This document shows, one piece after another, positions 23,818 to 36,460 of a stretch of DNA of 64,000 nucleotides (its first letter is position 1; the number at the start of each line of letters is the position of its first letter). This DNA is from Paraphaeosphaeria minitans (Eukaryota; Ascomycota; Dothideomycetes; Pleosporales; Didymosphaeriaceae): positions 1,922,001-1,986,000 of the forward strand of contig WJXW01000010.1 in the NCBI GenBank assembly GCA_015832175.1. Direction: 5' to 3'. The notes below the pieces were generated by a model that did no database searches, was not told the DNA's origin, and was given only the letters and a program-made list of their open reading frames with translations. The position numbers were made by a program, and so were the translations under genes.

Positions 23818-24133
23818 CTAGGTATACAGATTTTAGAAAGGGGCACTAATTAATACCTAAATAACTAAAGGAGATAAATATTAGAGACTAGCTAAAACCT
23901 ATAGAAATTTTACTTATCTATAAGCTAATGTTCTATTAGGAGGCAGCTCTAGCCTAGGAATTTAGTAAGATAATAACTATTAGTAAGGATATTATACCTC
24001 TATACTAGATTTAGACTATCCCATATAAAGCCTAGTAGGTAAGAGGCTTTAACTACCTAGAAAAGCTAGTGTCTATAGTATACTAGATAATTTTAGATTA
24101 GATTAACCAAAAAGTCCTTAAAATATACAATAG
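23818..24133 (+). pseudogene. Gypsy element A: start of reverse transcriptase
   Basis: This continues element A directly after copia D. With RIP stops read through, it gives the N-terminal RT approach of a gypsy pol: 'IQILERGTNQYLNN', then 'KPSRQEALTTQ' and, in another frame, 'GFNYLEKLVSIVYQIILDQI'. Element B is inserted at its right end and duplicated the 5 bp AATAG. Confidence 0.6.
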
Positions 24134-24371
24134 TGTTAGTTTGGCTTAATCTGCAATTAAGCATTTAAGGGTTAATAGTATACTATTGTGTAAAGAGTAA
24201 GAAGTAGGTTTAATTAATTACGTCTAGTCTATTGTATAAAGGGGCACTAAGGGCTTTATAAAGTCTCTACCTCTTAGCGCTAACCTAAGTAGTGGGTCCT
24301 TATATAGGTCCCTATAGGTAGGTAGGCCCCTACTTCACCTAGTGCTACTTATACAATAAACTGTATAGACA
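24134..24371 (-). repeat. 3' LTR of copia B (238 bp)
   Basis: On the plus strand it runs from 'tgttagtttgg' to 'ctgtatagaca'. Same length as the partner at 31128. Confidence 0.93.
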
Positions 24372-25635
24372 CTAGTGACTTTTCTTTTATATAATGGCCT
24401 ATATCTATTATACACTTCCCTTTCCTGTCCTTCTCTATTTATATAGTTGGCCTTCCCCCATTAGAACAGGTTGTGGGGTAGGTATAGTGTTACTGTGCGG
24501 TAGAAGTCCTATTTACACCTACTCTTGTGTAAATAGGTAGTAACAGCTAACCTACTTAGTTTTTACCTTACCCCCTTATATAGTAGCAGAGCCGCATTGT
24601 ATAATAAGGCTTTTTTATAGGCATATGCCTTATGTACAAATAAAAGGTAGGGTATTAAGTAATATAATGCTTAGTGCTAGGTCTTAGTAAGTAGGTATAA
24701 AAGAATGTCTCCTAGCTCCCCTAAACCCTCTCTCCTTTATCCTACTTTAACGTATGTGTACCTTCCTCCCTTCTTACCTTGTTCTTTTTAGTGTCCTAGT
24801 GTCTAGTAGCTAGTGCTCTGTTACTAGTAAATATATATAGCTTTTTTGTATAATGCTAATTTTTAATAAAACACACACACATATACACACTTACTATTAT
24901 ATAATAGCTAACAACACTATTAGTCTATTAGGCGCTAGTGCCCTTACTGCTAGTGTCTTTGTGCTAGTTATTATAGGCTAGACTAGATTACGTATCTAGG
25001 TTAACCTTCCTACTAGTTTACCTAGTATAAGGGCCTTTATACAGAGCCTAGTAGTAGACGTATAACAAATCCTCTAGAGTATCTTTATTTTTATTGTATA
25101 ATGCTAATAGGTGTAGAACAAAGAGGCTAGGGTAGTCTAAATACCCTCCTAGAACATTGTTATGCAAATCCTAGTTAGTATAAACCTTTAGCAGTAGGCT
25201 GCTTACGTTGTATAATATAAGGAATATTAGTAAGTAGTGCTTATCTAGTTGCGCGGCCAAGTTTAAAATAAGCCTTATACTTACTTATGCGGCACTACTA
25301 ATACTAGTAATTAGGTGTTCCTAGATTATTATGCAATCCTAGGTTATAAGTCTAGATTATATAGTGCCTACGTATAGAAGTCGCACAGTGCTCGTTATAA
25401 GTGTTGTGCATAGGGGGGGGTAAATATCTTTATTACACAAAGGGGTAGGTAGGCCTAGTCTTAAGATATCTAAATTATTAATATAGAAAATATATTCTTT
25501 TATGTCTTTATATAATCTCCTGCGATGTGTTCTCTCTTTTATAATAAAACTATAATATTAAATTAGTAGTAGGGCTTATACAGCCTAAAAATAAATATAT
25601 CTATGCAAAGTTATAGCAAGTTAGATAGAAGAAAA
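24372..25635 (-). other. Long non-coding 3' segment of copia B
   Basis: About 1.26 kb between the poly(T) tract and the LTR has no convincing frame on either strand. It holds a short (CA)n run at ~24870-24890, recurring 'ttgtataat' words and a G8 run at ~25411-25418. It may be a 3' UTR or captured DNA. Confidence 0.5.
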
Positions 25636-25655
25636 TTTTTTTTTTTTTTTTTTTT
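25636..25655 (-). repeat. T20 tract (A20 on the coding strand) after copia B pol
   Basis: Twenty consecutive T on the plus strand correspond to a poly(A) stretch a few dozen bases beyond the apparent end of the minus-strand RNase H frame. Confidence 0.9.
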
Positions 25656-25689
25656 AAAATAGTAAGTGAAATAACAAAAGAAATGTTAT

Positions 25690-28600
25690 GTAGTAGAGTA
25701 GTTACTCTATTATGTAGTCCTTATTAATTCTATCTACTAAAGCTTTAATAGTAATGTGTAGTTTATTTATTAAGATTAGTGTTTAGAGTGCCTAGTTAGG
25801 TGCTTTCTTTGTATAAGTATTAGTAGGATTGTCTTTACTATTAATCCACCTAAACTCTATAATTTTCTATTTTTTATACAACTTCCTAATTAATATAATA
25901 TTAATTATAAAGCGTTTTTTATTTATAGTGCCTAGTCGTACAAGGTATTTGTATAGGGATTTCGAGTTAGTACAAACTATAATAGGAATTAGGGGGATCT
26001 AAAGTGTTTGTATAATCTATTAGAGTGTTGTGCTTAATATAATTACATTATTAAAACTGCCTACTAGACTGTATAATTCGCTTACTAGAACACTTCTAGT
26101 TACTCTTTTACACTTTACTAAGTTCTAGTAGATAATATTGCTATAGATTTTAAAGTTCTAAGTTATTTTATAATGTTCCTCTACTAGCATAATAAAAAAG
26201 CTAAGCTGTAAGCTTAGGTCTCTATTATTAGTAAAAGAGCTATCTGTAAAGATAAATAGCTTTGTGCGACCTAGGTTAAGTAAAATAAATTTTAGTCCTC
26301 TTTATGTATTCTAAATTTGCTAGTTTAAACACATATTTAGTGCCTTAATATCTTCTTCTATTAGTACTATTATTTACGCGGTAATAGACAGGTTAAATAT
26401 TGCTTCTAGTTAGCAAACTAAAGAGATATATACACCTCTTACTTATTATGTAATATATTAATGTGTAGCGTTTTTATCCTAGAGATTAATTATATAAAGG
26501 CTTTTAGCCTGTCCCTTCTATTCTAGAGTAATAACACTCTAGATAAGTTGGATTTTGCCTCTATTAAACTTAATTACCCTATTTTATGTTAAAACGCTTT
26601 TATCCTTCGCATAAAACTTTATAGTATAGAGCTACTCCTCTTCTTATTATATAAAGCTTTCTGTGACCACACTAAGGGTGTTATTAGTCTAGAGTCTAGT
26701 AATACTAAACATCTTAGGTCCCTTATCTATAATAAGTAGGTATAGGTTGTACGTTAACACATGCATCCTTAGTTTCTCTTTATAGTAGTTATAGTATATC
26801 TTAAACTAGTAGAGACCTAATTCTGCTACGCTATATAGAGGTTATATAACTCGCAGAATTGTGTTTAGTAAGAAGAAATCGCGTATTTCTACTAGTAGTT
26901 AGGCGTATAATATACAAAAGAGTTTATTAGTAGACTATATATAGGCCTAAGTAATGTCCCTAAGCTTAATGTGTATGTTGTATAACTAAATTAGTGTTAT
27001 AGAAAGAGCTAACAGTAACCTCTAGCTTATACGCTAGATAGTAGAGAATTATGTAAGAATCTCCTGTTTTTCTTTATTTAAATAGCTAGTAAAAACAAGT
27101 TTTAATTTCTTATATAGTTAGGTTGTCTTACCTTTAATCTCTTATACAAGACGTAGGTTAAAGATATAGCTAGGTTATTTATTAGGGTTATATAATAAGA
27201 TTTTAAAAGTACTATTAGTAATAAGGGTATTTATTTCTACTACATCTAATTCTTTAAAGGGCTGGCTAGGTGTAGTAATAACACTGTCTACATAAAGCTT
27301 TAGTATAAGCTTAAAGTTATTCTTTTCTTTTTAGGTAATAAACTAGGTATTTAGTCTTCCTAATCTTTGTTAAGCTTTACCTAATTGTGTAACTATAGTA
27401 GTTTAGTCCTTCCTAGGTTTTCCTTTTAGCCTTGGCTTTAGAGCTTTAATTCGTGCAGCTATAGGAGTATTTACATCCTATAGTTCCTATGTACTATCTT
27501 TAGTTACGCGATAGTATAGTTTAACCTATATATAGTGCAGTTTTAGAGGTCTATTTTTAAGCTTTAGGATAATGTCTCTTCCTTTAATACTTTTAATTTT
27601 ATATAGTCTTTACTATCCCTTCTTTTCTCTCTAGGCTATAACTTTAGAGCCTAGTAGGAGTGTAAGGGTTCTATGCGATAATAGGCCATTTCTAGTGTTA
27701 ATTATATAAGTAACTTTAACTTTAGCTCTATTCTTTTTAAGTATTTTTATTACTTTCTAAACTATATTGGCTTAGGCAATTAGTTCTAGTAAGAGTAGAG
27801 AGTTCTTATTAATTCTTAGGTAGGCACTAAAGACTAGGAGGGTAGGTACTATACTATTAGGCCTAGCTATATTATTTAGTGCCTTTACTACTATCTATAG
27901 CACTATCTTATTGTCTATATAACTGTTAATCTTGGCTCTTAAGATATTATACACTTAGCGTAGTAGTGTATATACTCTTTTAATCTTGCCTATAGCCTAG
28001 TATACCTCTACTAGCATTTGCCTATATTCTGCCCTAACTATCTTCGTATAATTCTAAAACTTATTAGAAGCGAAGTTAGTTCCTAGGTTATAGATAATGT
28101 AATCTAGTAGGCCTTAGTATATATTAATCTAGCATCTTATTAAGGCATCCTAGGTGTCTTATATAGTTATTAATCTTAGGAATTAGGCTGCCTAAAAGGA
28201 TGTGTCTATATTAATAATATATAGGACATCCCTTTCACTAATTTATACGACATTAATAATAATCTTATAGTTAAAGTATAAGTTATCTTAGATAGAGAAC
28301 TTAAAGCGTTTTAGTGCTTAGTTATATAACTAGTAGTAGTAATAGAACTTCTTTACTTCTTTTAGTATAGAGCTCTCTACTTTATGCCCTACTTAAGTAA
28401 GAAGCTTATACAGTCTTTCTGTCTAAGGGTGTCTAAAATAGTAGTATAGGTGTTAGAGTTCTATCTCTATAAAAAAGAGAGCTAATTCCTTATTACTAAA
28501 GTTAAAGAAGGGGTAACCCTACTTTTATATAACTAGAACTATTATACTGTCCCTTTGTATAATAATATCTAGGATATTATTAAAATATACTCTAAGTCTA

Positions 28601-29179
28601 TTAGCATCTACTAGCGATAGCAGGAATAGTGTTAGGGAGTTAAGGATATAGTAGGTCACTATTCCTATAGGGTTAGTGATTTATATAGTGCCTTAAGATG
28701 TCTAGGAACCCTATCTTTTAAAGCTAATATTAGTAGATCCTAGTAACTAGTCTACTTTAGTAGTTAGGTTTTTGTGTAAGTAGGTAGTAAGCTAGTCCTT
28801 TTTTACTATAGACACTTATATAGCGCCTATATCCTAGAGTTCTCCTTAGTACTTCGTACGATACTAACTGGCTAAAGTAAACAGTTATATAGGTTTCTCT
28901 ATATTCTTATTATCCTTACTATGTTAGATGTCTTCGCTAGTTATATAATAAAGGTAGGTAGTAAAAGTAAAGTATAAGGTAGCCTTCTGTGCTTTTTCTT
29001 TATTACTCTATTAGTCTTATTTATCTTCTTTCTCTTTTATGTAATAGTCTTCTTCCTCTAGCTCTTTTTTAAAGTTAAAGATATATGCTTATATATTTAT
29101 AGCAGAGAGTTTATATTTATAGAAGTTAGCGTATAATAACATGTATTACCTTCTAGCTTGCTAGGTATCCTTTAGTAGA
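25690..29179 (-). pseudogene. Copia B pol remnant: protease/integrase, RT, RNase H
   Basis: On the minus strand, with stops read through, the integrase region (about 27540-28260) contains 'RDVLYIINIDTSFQAA', 'DYIIYNLGTNFASNKF', 'QMLVEVYQAIGKIKRVYT' and 'ALNNIARPNSIVPTLLVF', a recognisable Ascomycete copia integrase core. The RNase H end contains 'KLFIFTDSSFTNNRDLS', 'CKRVTRSVLASELYSL' and 'VVCTDSKSLYKYLVRLGT', ending near 25690. RT between them is more damaged and changes frame. TG is retained on the plus strand while CA is scarce, so most lesions are of one strand type. Confidence 0.78.
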
Positions 29180-30700
29180 TAGTTAGTAGACTAGTATCCT
29201 TTTTTATAGCATATAAAGCATTTCTACTTTATATAAGAGCTTAAACTTCTAAAGTTACCCCTTCCTTTTAGTCTAAAGGTTAATCTGCCTCTAGAGGGGC
29301 TAGATCCTCTTATATAATTAGGATTATTATATTATTAATTAGTGTAGTATACCTCTTTACTATTTTAGAGAAACTATAACTTCTTCCTATCTTTAGTAAC
29401 TTAGAGTAATATATAAAGGTTACTAAGTAAGCCTTCTACTGTGTTTTTAGGATTAAATATAGCTTGTTTAAGGTTAGGATAGCCGTAGTATACTTATATA
29501 ATAGTAGTGTATAGTTATAGTTTACTACTAAAGCCTTATCTAAGAGCCCTTTAGGCTAAAGTAAGCTTATTAATTATTACTTCTAGGGCCTTATGCAATG
29601 TAGTAGCTAGATTATCCCTTTTATAGTGTTTAAAGGTAAGAGTAGTCTAGTCTATCTAGTACTAATTATAATTAACACTAGTGTTAAAGTGCCTATTTAG
29701 TCTGTTGTATAATTCATCCTATAGAAGTCCTAGTCTAATGTTGTATAGGTAGTAGGTACTCGCACGATTAGAAAGAATTCCTAGAAAAATATTTATATAC
29801 TAGTCCTATAGTATACCTAGCCTATAGTATAGTTCTCTAAAGACTTTTGCCTTATCTGCTAGGATATTATATAGCCTACTAGTGTAGTTATTCTCTTTAC
29901 TCTAAGCCTTCTAAAAGAGGATAATCTTATCTAGCTAGATATAAGCATAATCTCCTAGTTATTAAGGAGACTAGGAGTGTCTAGCCTTTTTATACAATGT
30001 AGTTTATTAGGGAAAAGTAGTTTAGGTTTTAGGCTACTACTACTAGTGTGGCTCTATATATAGTGTCTCTGTCCTTGTACGTATAGGGATAGGCCCTAGC
30101 TATGCTTTATATATATATACATTGCTTAGAAATAGTGTAAGTTACATTATTAGGATTATATAAAGCAGTTTAGGTTGTGGTTATAGCGTTGTCGTACAAA
30201 GAATCTATAGCTTATAGTTAAGCTGTAACAGTTTAAAGAGTTTCTTTACATAGGTGTCCTTTATTATAGAATTAGTAGTAATAAAGCCTTCCTTTATAAG
30301 AAAAGTAATAAGCTCTCTTTTTACTGTATAACTAATCTTATTAAAAGTTCTCTCCTTCTAGTTATTAAAATCTTTAGTAAAAGAAGAGATTACCTCTTTA
30401 CCTTTAAGACTACTTACGCAATATTACGCAATTATATAAACTATATAAGTGTTTAGCTATTTTAAAAAAGGGAGTAGGTAGCTGTATAGATCTACTCTAT
30501 CTACCTAGTACTTTTGTACAATCTCTCCTCTTAAGGTAATAGCCTTAATATTTATTACTTCCTTTACTTATTAAAGCTATATTGCTTTGTCTTCTTACTA
30601 AGGAGGCAGTATTAATTATTACGCGATATCCTTAGGTTGTAGTTCCTCTAGGAAGTCTCCTAGTCTTAAGGCTATATTATTATTATCTTTCTTAGTTGTG
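29180..30700 (-). pseudogene. Copia B gag remnant
   Basis: The minus-strand region ends in a zinc-knuckle-like motif at about 29180-29225 ('KCFICYKKGYQSTNYL'). It resembles the 'KCFVC..GC.ST.H' finger of this copia group, with RIP changes of Cys/His to Tyr and Trp to a stop codon. Preceding it is an Arg/Gly/Ser-rich stretch ('SSPSRGRLTFRLKGRG'). The N-terminal capsid part is poorly readable. Limits are approximate. Confidence 0.5.
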
Positions 30701-30809
30701 TGACGTGTCTACTTTTAGTTATTACTAGTTTAATCGTGTAACGTGTTTACGTTTAATTGTTACTAGTTTAATCGTGCGACGTGTTTTTTAGGGTTATGAA
30801 TGTACTCAC

Positions 30810-31039
30810 TATCTCCTTTCTTTTCTATAGAATAGCTTAGACTAGATTGTGTAACTCTTTACAAATGTGTGCGCTTTGTTTCTACTTATTATATAATCTA
30901 AAATTTAATCTCTAGTAAAGGTATTATCTCCTTTCTTTTCTATAGAATAGCTTAGACTAGATTATGTAACTCTTTATAAATATGCGCGCTTTATTTCTAC
31001 TTATTATATAATCTAAAATTTAATCTCTAGTAAAGGTAA
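30810..31039. repeat. 115-bp tandem duplication in the copia B leader
   Basis: Two copies (30810-30924 and 30925-31039) start 'tatctcctttcttttctata' and end 'taatctctagtaaaggta'. They differ only at a few C/T or G/A sites, so the duplication predates the RIP. A shorter imperfect tandem (~45 bp, 'gtttaatcgtg' plus 'cgtgttta') lies just before it at 30690-30785. Confidence 0.85.
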
Positions 31040-31127
31040 TAAGATAGAGCCTACGTATCTAGCTTATAGGGCGCTCTGTCTTTAGACCTTACTAGTTTAT
31101 AGTTAATTAGAATTAACCACTAATTAG

Positions 31128-31365
31128 TGTTAGTTTGGCTTAATCTGCAATTAAGCATTTAAGGGTTAATAGTATACTATTATACAAAGGGTAAGAAGTA
31201 GGTTTAATTAATTATGTCTAGTCTATCGTACAAAGGGGCACTAAGGGCTTTATAAAGTCTCTACCTCTTAGCGCTAACCTAAGTAGTGGGTCCTTGTGCG
31301 GGTCCCTATAGGTAGGTAGGCCCCCACTTTACCTAGTGCTACTTGTACGATAAACTATATAGACA
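31128..31365 (-). repeat. 5' LTR of copia B (238 bp)
   Basis: It matches 24134-24371 over its full length, and target duplication AATAG follows. Confidence 0.93.
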
Positions 31366-31370
31366 AATAG

Positions 31371-31790
31371 CTAATATTAAAACTCCTAGTTCCTAGTACT
31401 AAAAAAAGACAAAGGGTACTAATTAATTAATAACGCCTAGTTCTATAATAAGGTTTTAGAAAGAGATGCTAATCTCCCACCCTTAGCTAATAAGTTTTTA
31501 GAGAGAATTAGAGGTAGAGTAATCTACTCTCTATTTAATCTATTTTTAGAGTTTAACTAAATACTACTCTATACAGCCTTAAGAAATATAACAGCTTTCT
31601 AGATACCTATAGGCCTTATTAAGCACTATATACTACTATAAGGTGTAATAAATTTACTAGGAGTTTTCTAGAGAGCTATCTTAACAATCCTTTAAAGGTA
31701 TTTCCCTAATACTTTACCCTTTATAAATAATATTGTATTAGTAGGACTAAAGTTAACCTATAGAAACGAAGAAGTCCTTCCTATCTAAGA
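31371..31790 (+). pseudogene. Gypsy element A: reverse transcriptase core, abruptly truncated
   Basis: After element B the RT of element A resumes. The blocks 'FLVLKKDKGYQLINNA', 'RDANLPPLANKF', 'LRNITAFQIPIGLI' and 'LQGVINLLGVFQRAI' match the family, as does 'PFINNIVLVGLK', where the catalytic FIDD box is now FINN. The match stops around 'RNEEVLP' at ~31785 and the next sequence belongs to the helicase region. The rest of RT, RNase H, integrase and the 3' LTR were not found in the window. Confidence 0.75.
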
Positions 31791-31979
31791 GGAAGAGGCG
31801 TTGGTGGTCACAGACGCGCTAAGATTGGCTTAGCGTTAGGGTTAGAGTTAACAAATTAGGTAGGATTTAATACTAGAAACGCGTTAGACTAGGGGCAGAA
31901 ATAATCCTATTCCCTAGCTATTTCTATTTCTTTCTTATTCTAATTTATCTTAACGTAACCTCTTATACTAATCTACTAT

Positions 31980-34900
31980 CTCTTATTTATAAAATAGGAT
32001 AGTAGTAGTGTAGGGTTTAGCTATTACTTTTTACTACTAATTTGTAATAGAGTTCTACTAGGACGCTTAAACTTCTACGTTAAGCCTAGCTAATAAAGTA
32101 CTAACATCACTATATTAATAGAACTCTTAGTAGTAATAGTAACTAGTAGGAGAAAACTTAGCGTAAGCTAATATATAAAAGTATATTTATTTTATTAAGA
32201 AGTATAGCGTACTTTGCTATAGTAAGCATAAAGCTAGTATAGAAAATTTTAATATATATCTCTATTAAAAGCATAGTGTACTAGTTAATAAATAGAGGAA
32301 ATTTATTAAAAGCTGCGCTCTTTTAAGAAAATAAAGGCTAGATAGTATTACGCTACTAGACGCTAGTAAACTACTAATTTAAGTTCTAGAAGCGCTATTA
32401 GATAGCTTCTAATATAAGCAGCTAGTATATAGCTATCTTATATAAAATAAGGGCTAGATACAACTACACTATAATAGTTATAAGTTAGTATTTAAAACAG
32501 GATTAGATGCGCTCTACTAGAAGGTAAAAATATAGTCTTTTTTCCCTACTTTAGAATAGTAGTAGTACTTTATAGTTTACGTCCCTAATATAGTGGACAG
32601 TAAAGCAGACGCTAGAGTATATAAAGAAGAGGTAGAAGACATTCTAGTAGAGTATACATAAATATAGAAAGAGAGGAAGTAGTAAAAGTAGGTAATAGAT
32701 ATAGAAGTTGTAAAGATAGACAAGATAGGCTAGTAGAAGTTTATAGAGTGGCTAGAGCACTTTATAAACCGCAACTATATATATTTTACCTATATAATCT
32801 AGCTACTACGCTAGAATAAGCCTAAGCTATAGAAAGCTGCGTAGGCTATAAAGTAGCTAGTAGAGTAGAGCGTCTAAGGGCTGTCCTCGCTACTATATAA
32901 AACCTAATAATAGGTAAAGAGTGCGTAGGCTAATAAAATCTACTAGTAGCTAATAGCCTAACTATAGAACCTAGAGAGCTAGGCGCACTATACTAGATAT
33001 ATTATAATATTTATATACTATATCTTATATATTATTACTACTAAAGAAGCGGATAAAGAGAGTAAAGATATAGAGAGTAGCGAGGGTAGTAGTACTAATA
33101 ATAGTAGCGACAGCGATAGTAGTAGTAGTAGTAACTATAGTAATAAGAGCCTGCCTAAGGCCTATATAGGTTACTAAGTTAAAGTTAATCCTATAAAGGA
33201 CGCGCGGGAGATGTTCCTATAGAAAAAGGACTAAAAGCTGCTAGCTACTATGCTCTAGGAGGCCCTAGACAGTAATAATAAAGCTAGCTATATTATCCTA
33301 GTGTACTAGATACTTAGTACATTTATTATAACAACCTATATCTATAGTTTATTTAAGAGTGGGCTTATTTACTTTACTACTATACTTAGGTTTAATTTAG
33401 AGACACGTTAACTGCGCACTACAAAGAACTATTTATATCTAGTAGCTAGGATAGTGTACTACGTTTAGGTAATTAGTGTTAAACACCTACTTCCGCCCAC
33501 GTAATAGGAATAGTAGGGCTTAGTAGAACGTAACTACTATCTTAACCTAAAAAAGCGCTTCCTAGCAGATAGGTCCTTTAGCCTAATAAGCTAGCTGCTT
33601 AGTCTGCTAGCCTATAGTAAGTTTATTAGCATAAATACTAGTAACGTAGGCAACGCCTTCTAGTTAGAGAATAAGAAGATCTTCTACTTTAATAGTAGAC
33701 CTATTATTATACACTATTTCTAGCTAATAGCCTAAGAACTATTAATTAAGCTAGAGGACCTACTCTAGGGTAAGCTGCTCTAGGTCTATAGTCCTGGTTA
33801 GCATTTCCTAATTCAGCTTAACCTAATTTAGGACGATGTCGCGTGCACACAACGCGACATTAAATAAGTAGGGTTAGAAGCTCCGCTCTAGAGATAGGAC
33901 TTGGAACGTTACACGCGTAAAGCTATACCTACGTAGTGTTAAGCGCTTTAAGGAGCTAGAGCTTACTAATCTCTATATTAACAAAGGAATACTAGGTTAG
34001 GGCACTAAGATTATATTAATGCGGTTCTGTAATAGAGCACTATAGAACTGTAACCTCTTTGTAATAAACAGATAGATTATAATAGTAGTCTGTTACTACA
34101 AGTTATAGTTATAGTTTAATAAGCCTAAGGTTATCTTAAGATTCCTACCCTTATAGCTCTTATAGGTGCTTATTATATACCTAGCGTATATATAGCTGTT
34201 TAAAGAGTACCTAACTATAGAGGTACTAGGCAGCAGCTTTACTAACTACCTATAGACTAATAAGTAAGGTCTATAGCATATAGATTACCTAACGCAGGTG
34301 CTAAAGCGCGAGATAGGTAAGCACCTAAAAGTAGCGCTAAATACGCTTAACTACTAACACACAGTAGTAGGGATTAGGCAGGAGGTAGTTAGGGCTGTAT
34401 TTAGGTAGGGTTACTAAGACGAGGTAGGTAAGATTAAAGAGCCTAAGGTTAATAAAGATAGTAAGAGCCTATTAGACCTATAAAGCGCGTAAATAACTAA
34501 GATTAGCCTAGCTAACTATAGTATACCTATTAATATTATAAAGCATCTTAGTATGCGTTTAATTAAAACCTTCTAGCCGCTTAGTTAGCACTAGTATAAG
34601 TTTCTAAGTGTAGATGGGCATAAGATACAACCTAGTGTAGCTAGGAAGTAGTAATAGGAAGAAGAAGGAGATAGTTAAGATAAAGGAAGAGATAATCTTA
34701 CTATAGTTATACTATAGAAAAAAACTAAACTAGGGGGTGTTACTGTAAGTGTAATATCTAGAGCGATATAGTAGGCACTTAGCTAGACTACTATATTATT
34801 TAAGTTAGATAAGTAGGAATAGGCTATATTTACTATAGTAAATAGTTAGACACCGCTAGTAGTTATACTCCCTATAGGTAGAGGTAAGAGTCTGCTATTT

Positions 34901-36460
34901 ATAGTGCTAGCCTGTCTTAACTATACTAGCGTAACTATAGTTATAGTGCTGTTCTGCGCGCTAATTAAAAACCTAGTAATATATATTTACGCGCACAGTA
35001 TTAACTGCGTAGAATAGGTTAACTATAAGATAAATCTAGCCTCTATTATACTAGTTAGTGCTAATGTTGCTAGTGGCGTAGAGTTTCTAAAGTATACTAG
35101 CTCGCTAAAGGATAAGAAGTAGCTGTAGTAGGTAGTAATTAATAAGTGCTATCTTATTATTACCTCTAGCTATTAGTAGCTAAAGCTAGTAAAGCTACAG
35201 AATTTACGTGTGCTTATATACTTAATTATACTACTAATAGTAACGCTACTACCTATACTAGAGGGGGTGTTAGGTAAAAGTATATTAATTTAAGCTACTA
35301 CTTATATCTAGACTAGCACAGTGCGGCCTAATATCTAGTATTATGTATTATAGTGTAGGCGAGGTAAGGCTATAGAGGTAGCACTAGCTATATATTAATA
35401 GTAGTAGGAATAGCTATAGAGTGGCTAGAAAGGCGTTATCTACTACTATAGCAGGACTGTATATAAAGTGCTAGTAGGGGCGCTAGGCTGTAAGTACTAC
35501 TATGCTAGTAAGTTAGATTAAACTAAAATTTTTACTAGCTAGCTAGATAAAGGTAGGCTTATTATAGTAATATTAGCACTTAGTACTAGGGTTAACTTTC
35601 TTAGTATTATATTTATTTTATACGTAGGTATGCTATAGAGTATAATTAACTACTACTAGGAGAGTGGGCGTGTAGGGCGTAGCGGTAAAGTAGTAGACTT
35701 AGTTATTATTGTTAAGCTAAGTGAGGTAGAGAGGCGAATCTAGGAGGGTAGAGCGTTAGTAGATGTGTGTATAATAGGCATATTTATTAAGAGCGAAGGC
35801 TACTAGCGCAGAAAGATAAGTAAGTATATAGATAGGTAGTAGGTAGTGTGTAGTAATATAGACTTAGCTAGGTGCGATTAATGTAGTAAGGGCTAGATTA
35901 AGTAGTAGTAGGCCTAGTTACTTACGGCGAGTAAGTGGCAAGAGGTAGAGGTAAGTATAGATAAGCTATAGGCTAGGTGTATAATATACTAAGTGCTAGG
36001 GCAGGTAGGCTAGTAAGAGTATAGAATAATGCTATGCACAGCGCAGCCTATAATAATAGAGAGGGATATAGACAAGTTCTAGTAAGGGGTATATAACACT
36101 AGGAACTGCTATAGCTATTAAAGGTGCTAGGTAAGCTAGAAGTAGTGTATAATAGGGCAGGACGTTGTGAACTTATACTAGTAACTAAATATTATAATTC
36201 CTATAGCTAGGGCAGCAATAGGGATTGCGGATAGGCTTAAGATTATTTAGTAGTGCAGGTTCTAGGGCAAGTGCGAGGTTTTGTGCTAGGTGTACTAGGT
36301 ATGGCTTGAACAGCGCTATTATAAACATATCTAGGGCGAATTTCTTAGTAATGTAATAGTAGTAGCTATAAGAGTTATTATAAAACTTAAAGAGAAGAAT
36401 TAGGCCTAGAATATAGTACTTTACTTCTATTTTTTGAAAAATCTCATTTTGTACATATTA
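31980..36460 (+). pseudogene. RecQ-type helicase with OrsD/DUF3505-like N-terminus (telomere-linked-helicase type)
   Basis: Reading through RIP stops and a few frame changes gives a ~1,490-codon gene. The N-terminal part has finger-like motifs of the OrsD/DUF3505 kind (about 32190-32280: 'LCYSKHKASIENF' then 'LYQKHSV', with Cys/His to Tyr) followed by 'VKIQSFFPT'. The middle has an acidic Ser/Asp-rich spacer near 33050-33130 and the conserved region of these helicases ('GTKIILMRFCNRALQNCNLFVINRQ', here cut to 'ILMRFCNRALQNCN', about 34000-34060). The helicase core shows Walker A 'GRGKS' at 34877-34891, motif II as NKCY at 35141-35152 (DECH in the family; D to N, E to K, H to Y are all RIP changes), and motif VI '*ESGRVGRSGK' at 35657-35689, with Q now TAG. 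Such helicases unwind DNA 3'-5' and in several fungi lie in subtelomeres. Start and end are approximate. Confidence 0.8.

Larger units (their letters stand above)
24134..31365 (-). mobile_element. Complete Ty1/copia element B, RIP-inactivated
   Basis: This 7.2-kb element has 238-bp LTRs and identical target duplications AATAG at 24129-24133 and 31366-31370. Coding is on the minus strand, with gag and zinc knuckle at the high-coordinate end, then integrase, RT and RNase H, in copia order. It is nested in gypsy element A in the opposite orientation. Its LTRs define the family of the solo LTR at 13102. Differences between its two LTRs are transitions. Confidence 0.92.

Noticed and set aside
13102..24371. 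LTRs at 13102 and 24134 as the inverted ends of one element
   Set aside because: They are in opposite orientation, and each has its own target duplication (TTTTA and AATAG), so 13102-13339 is a separate solo LTR.
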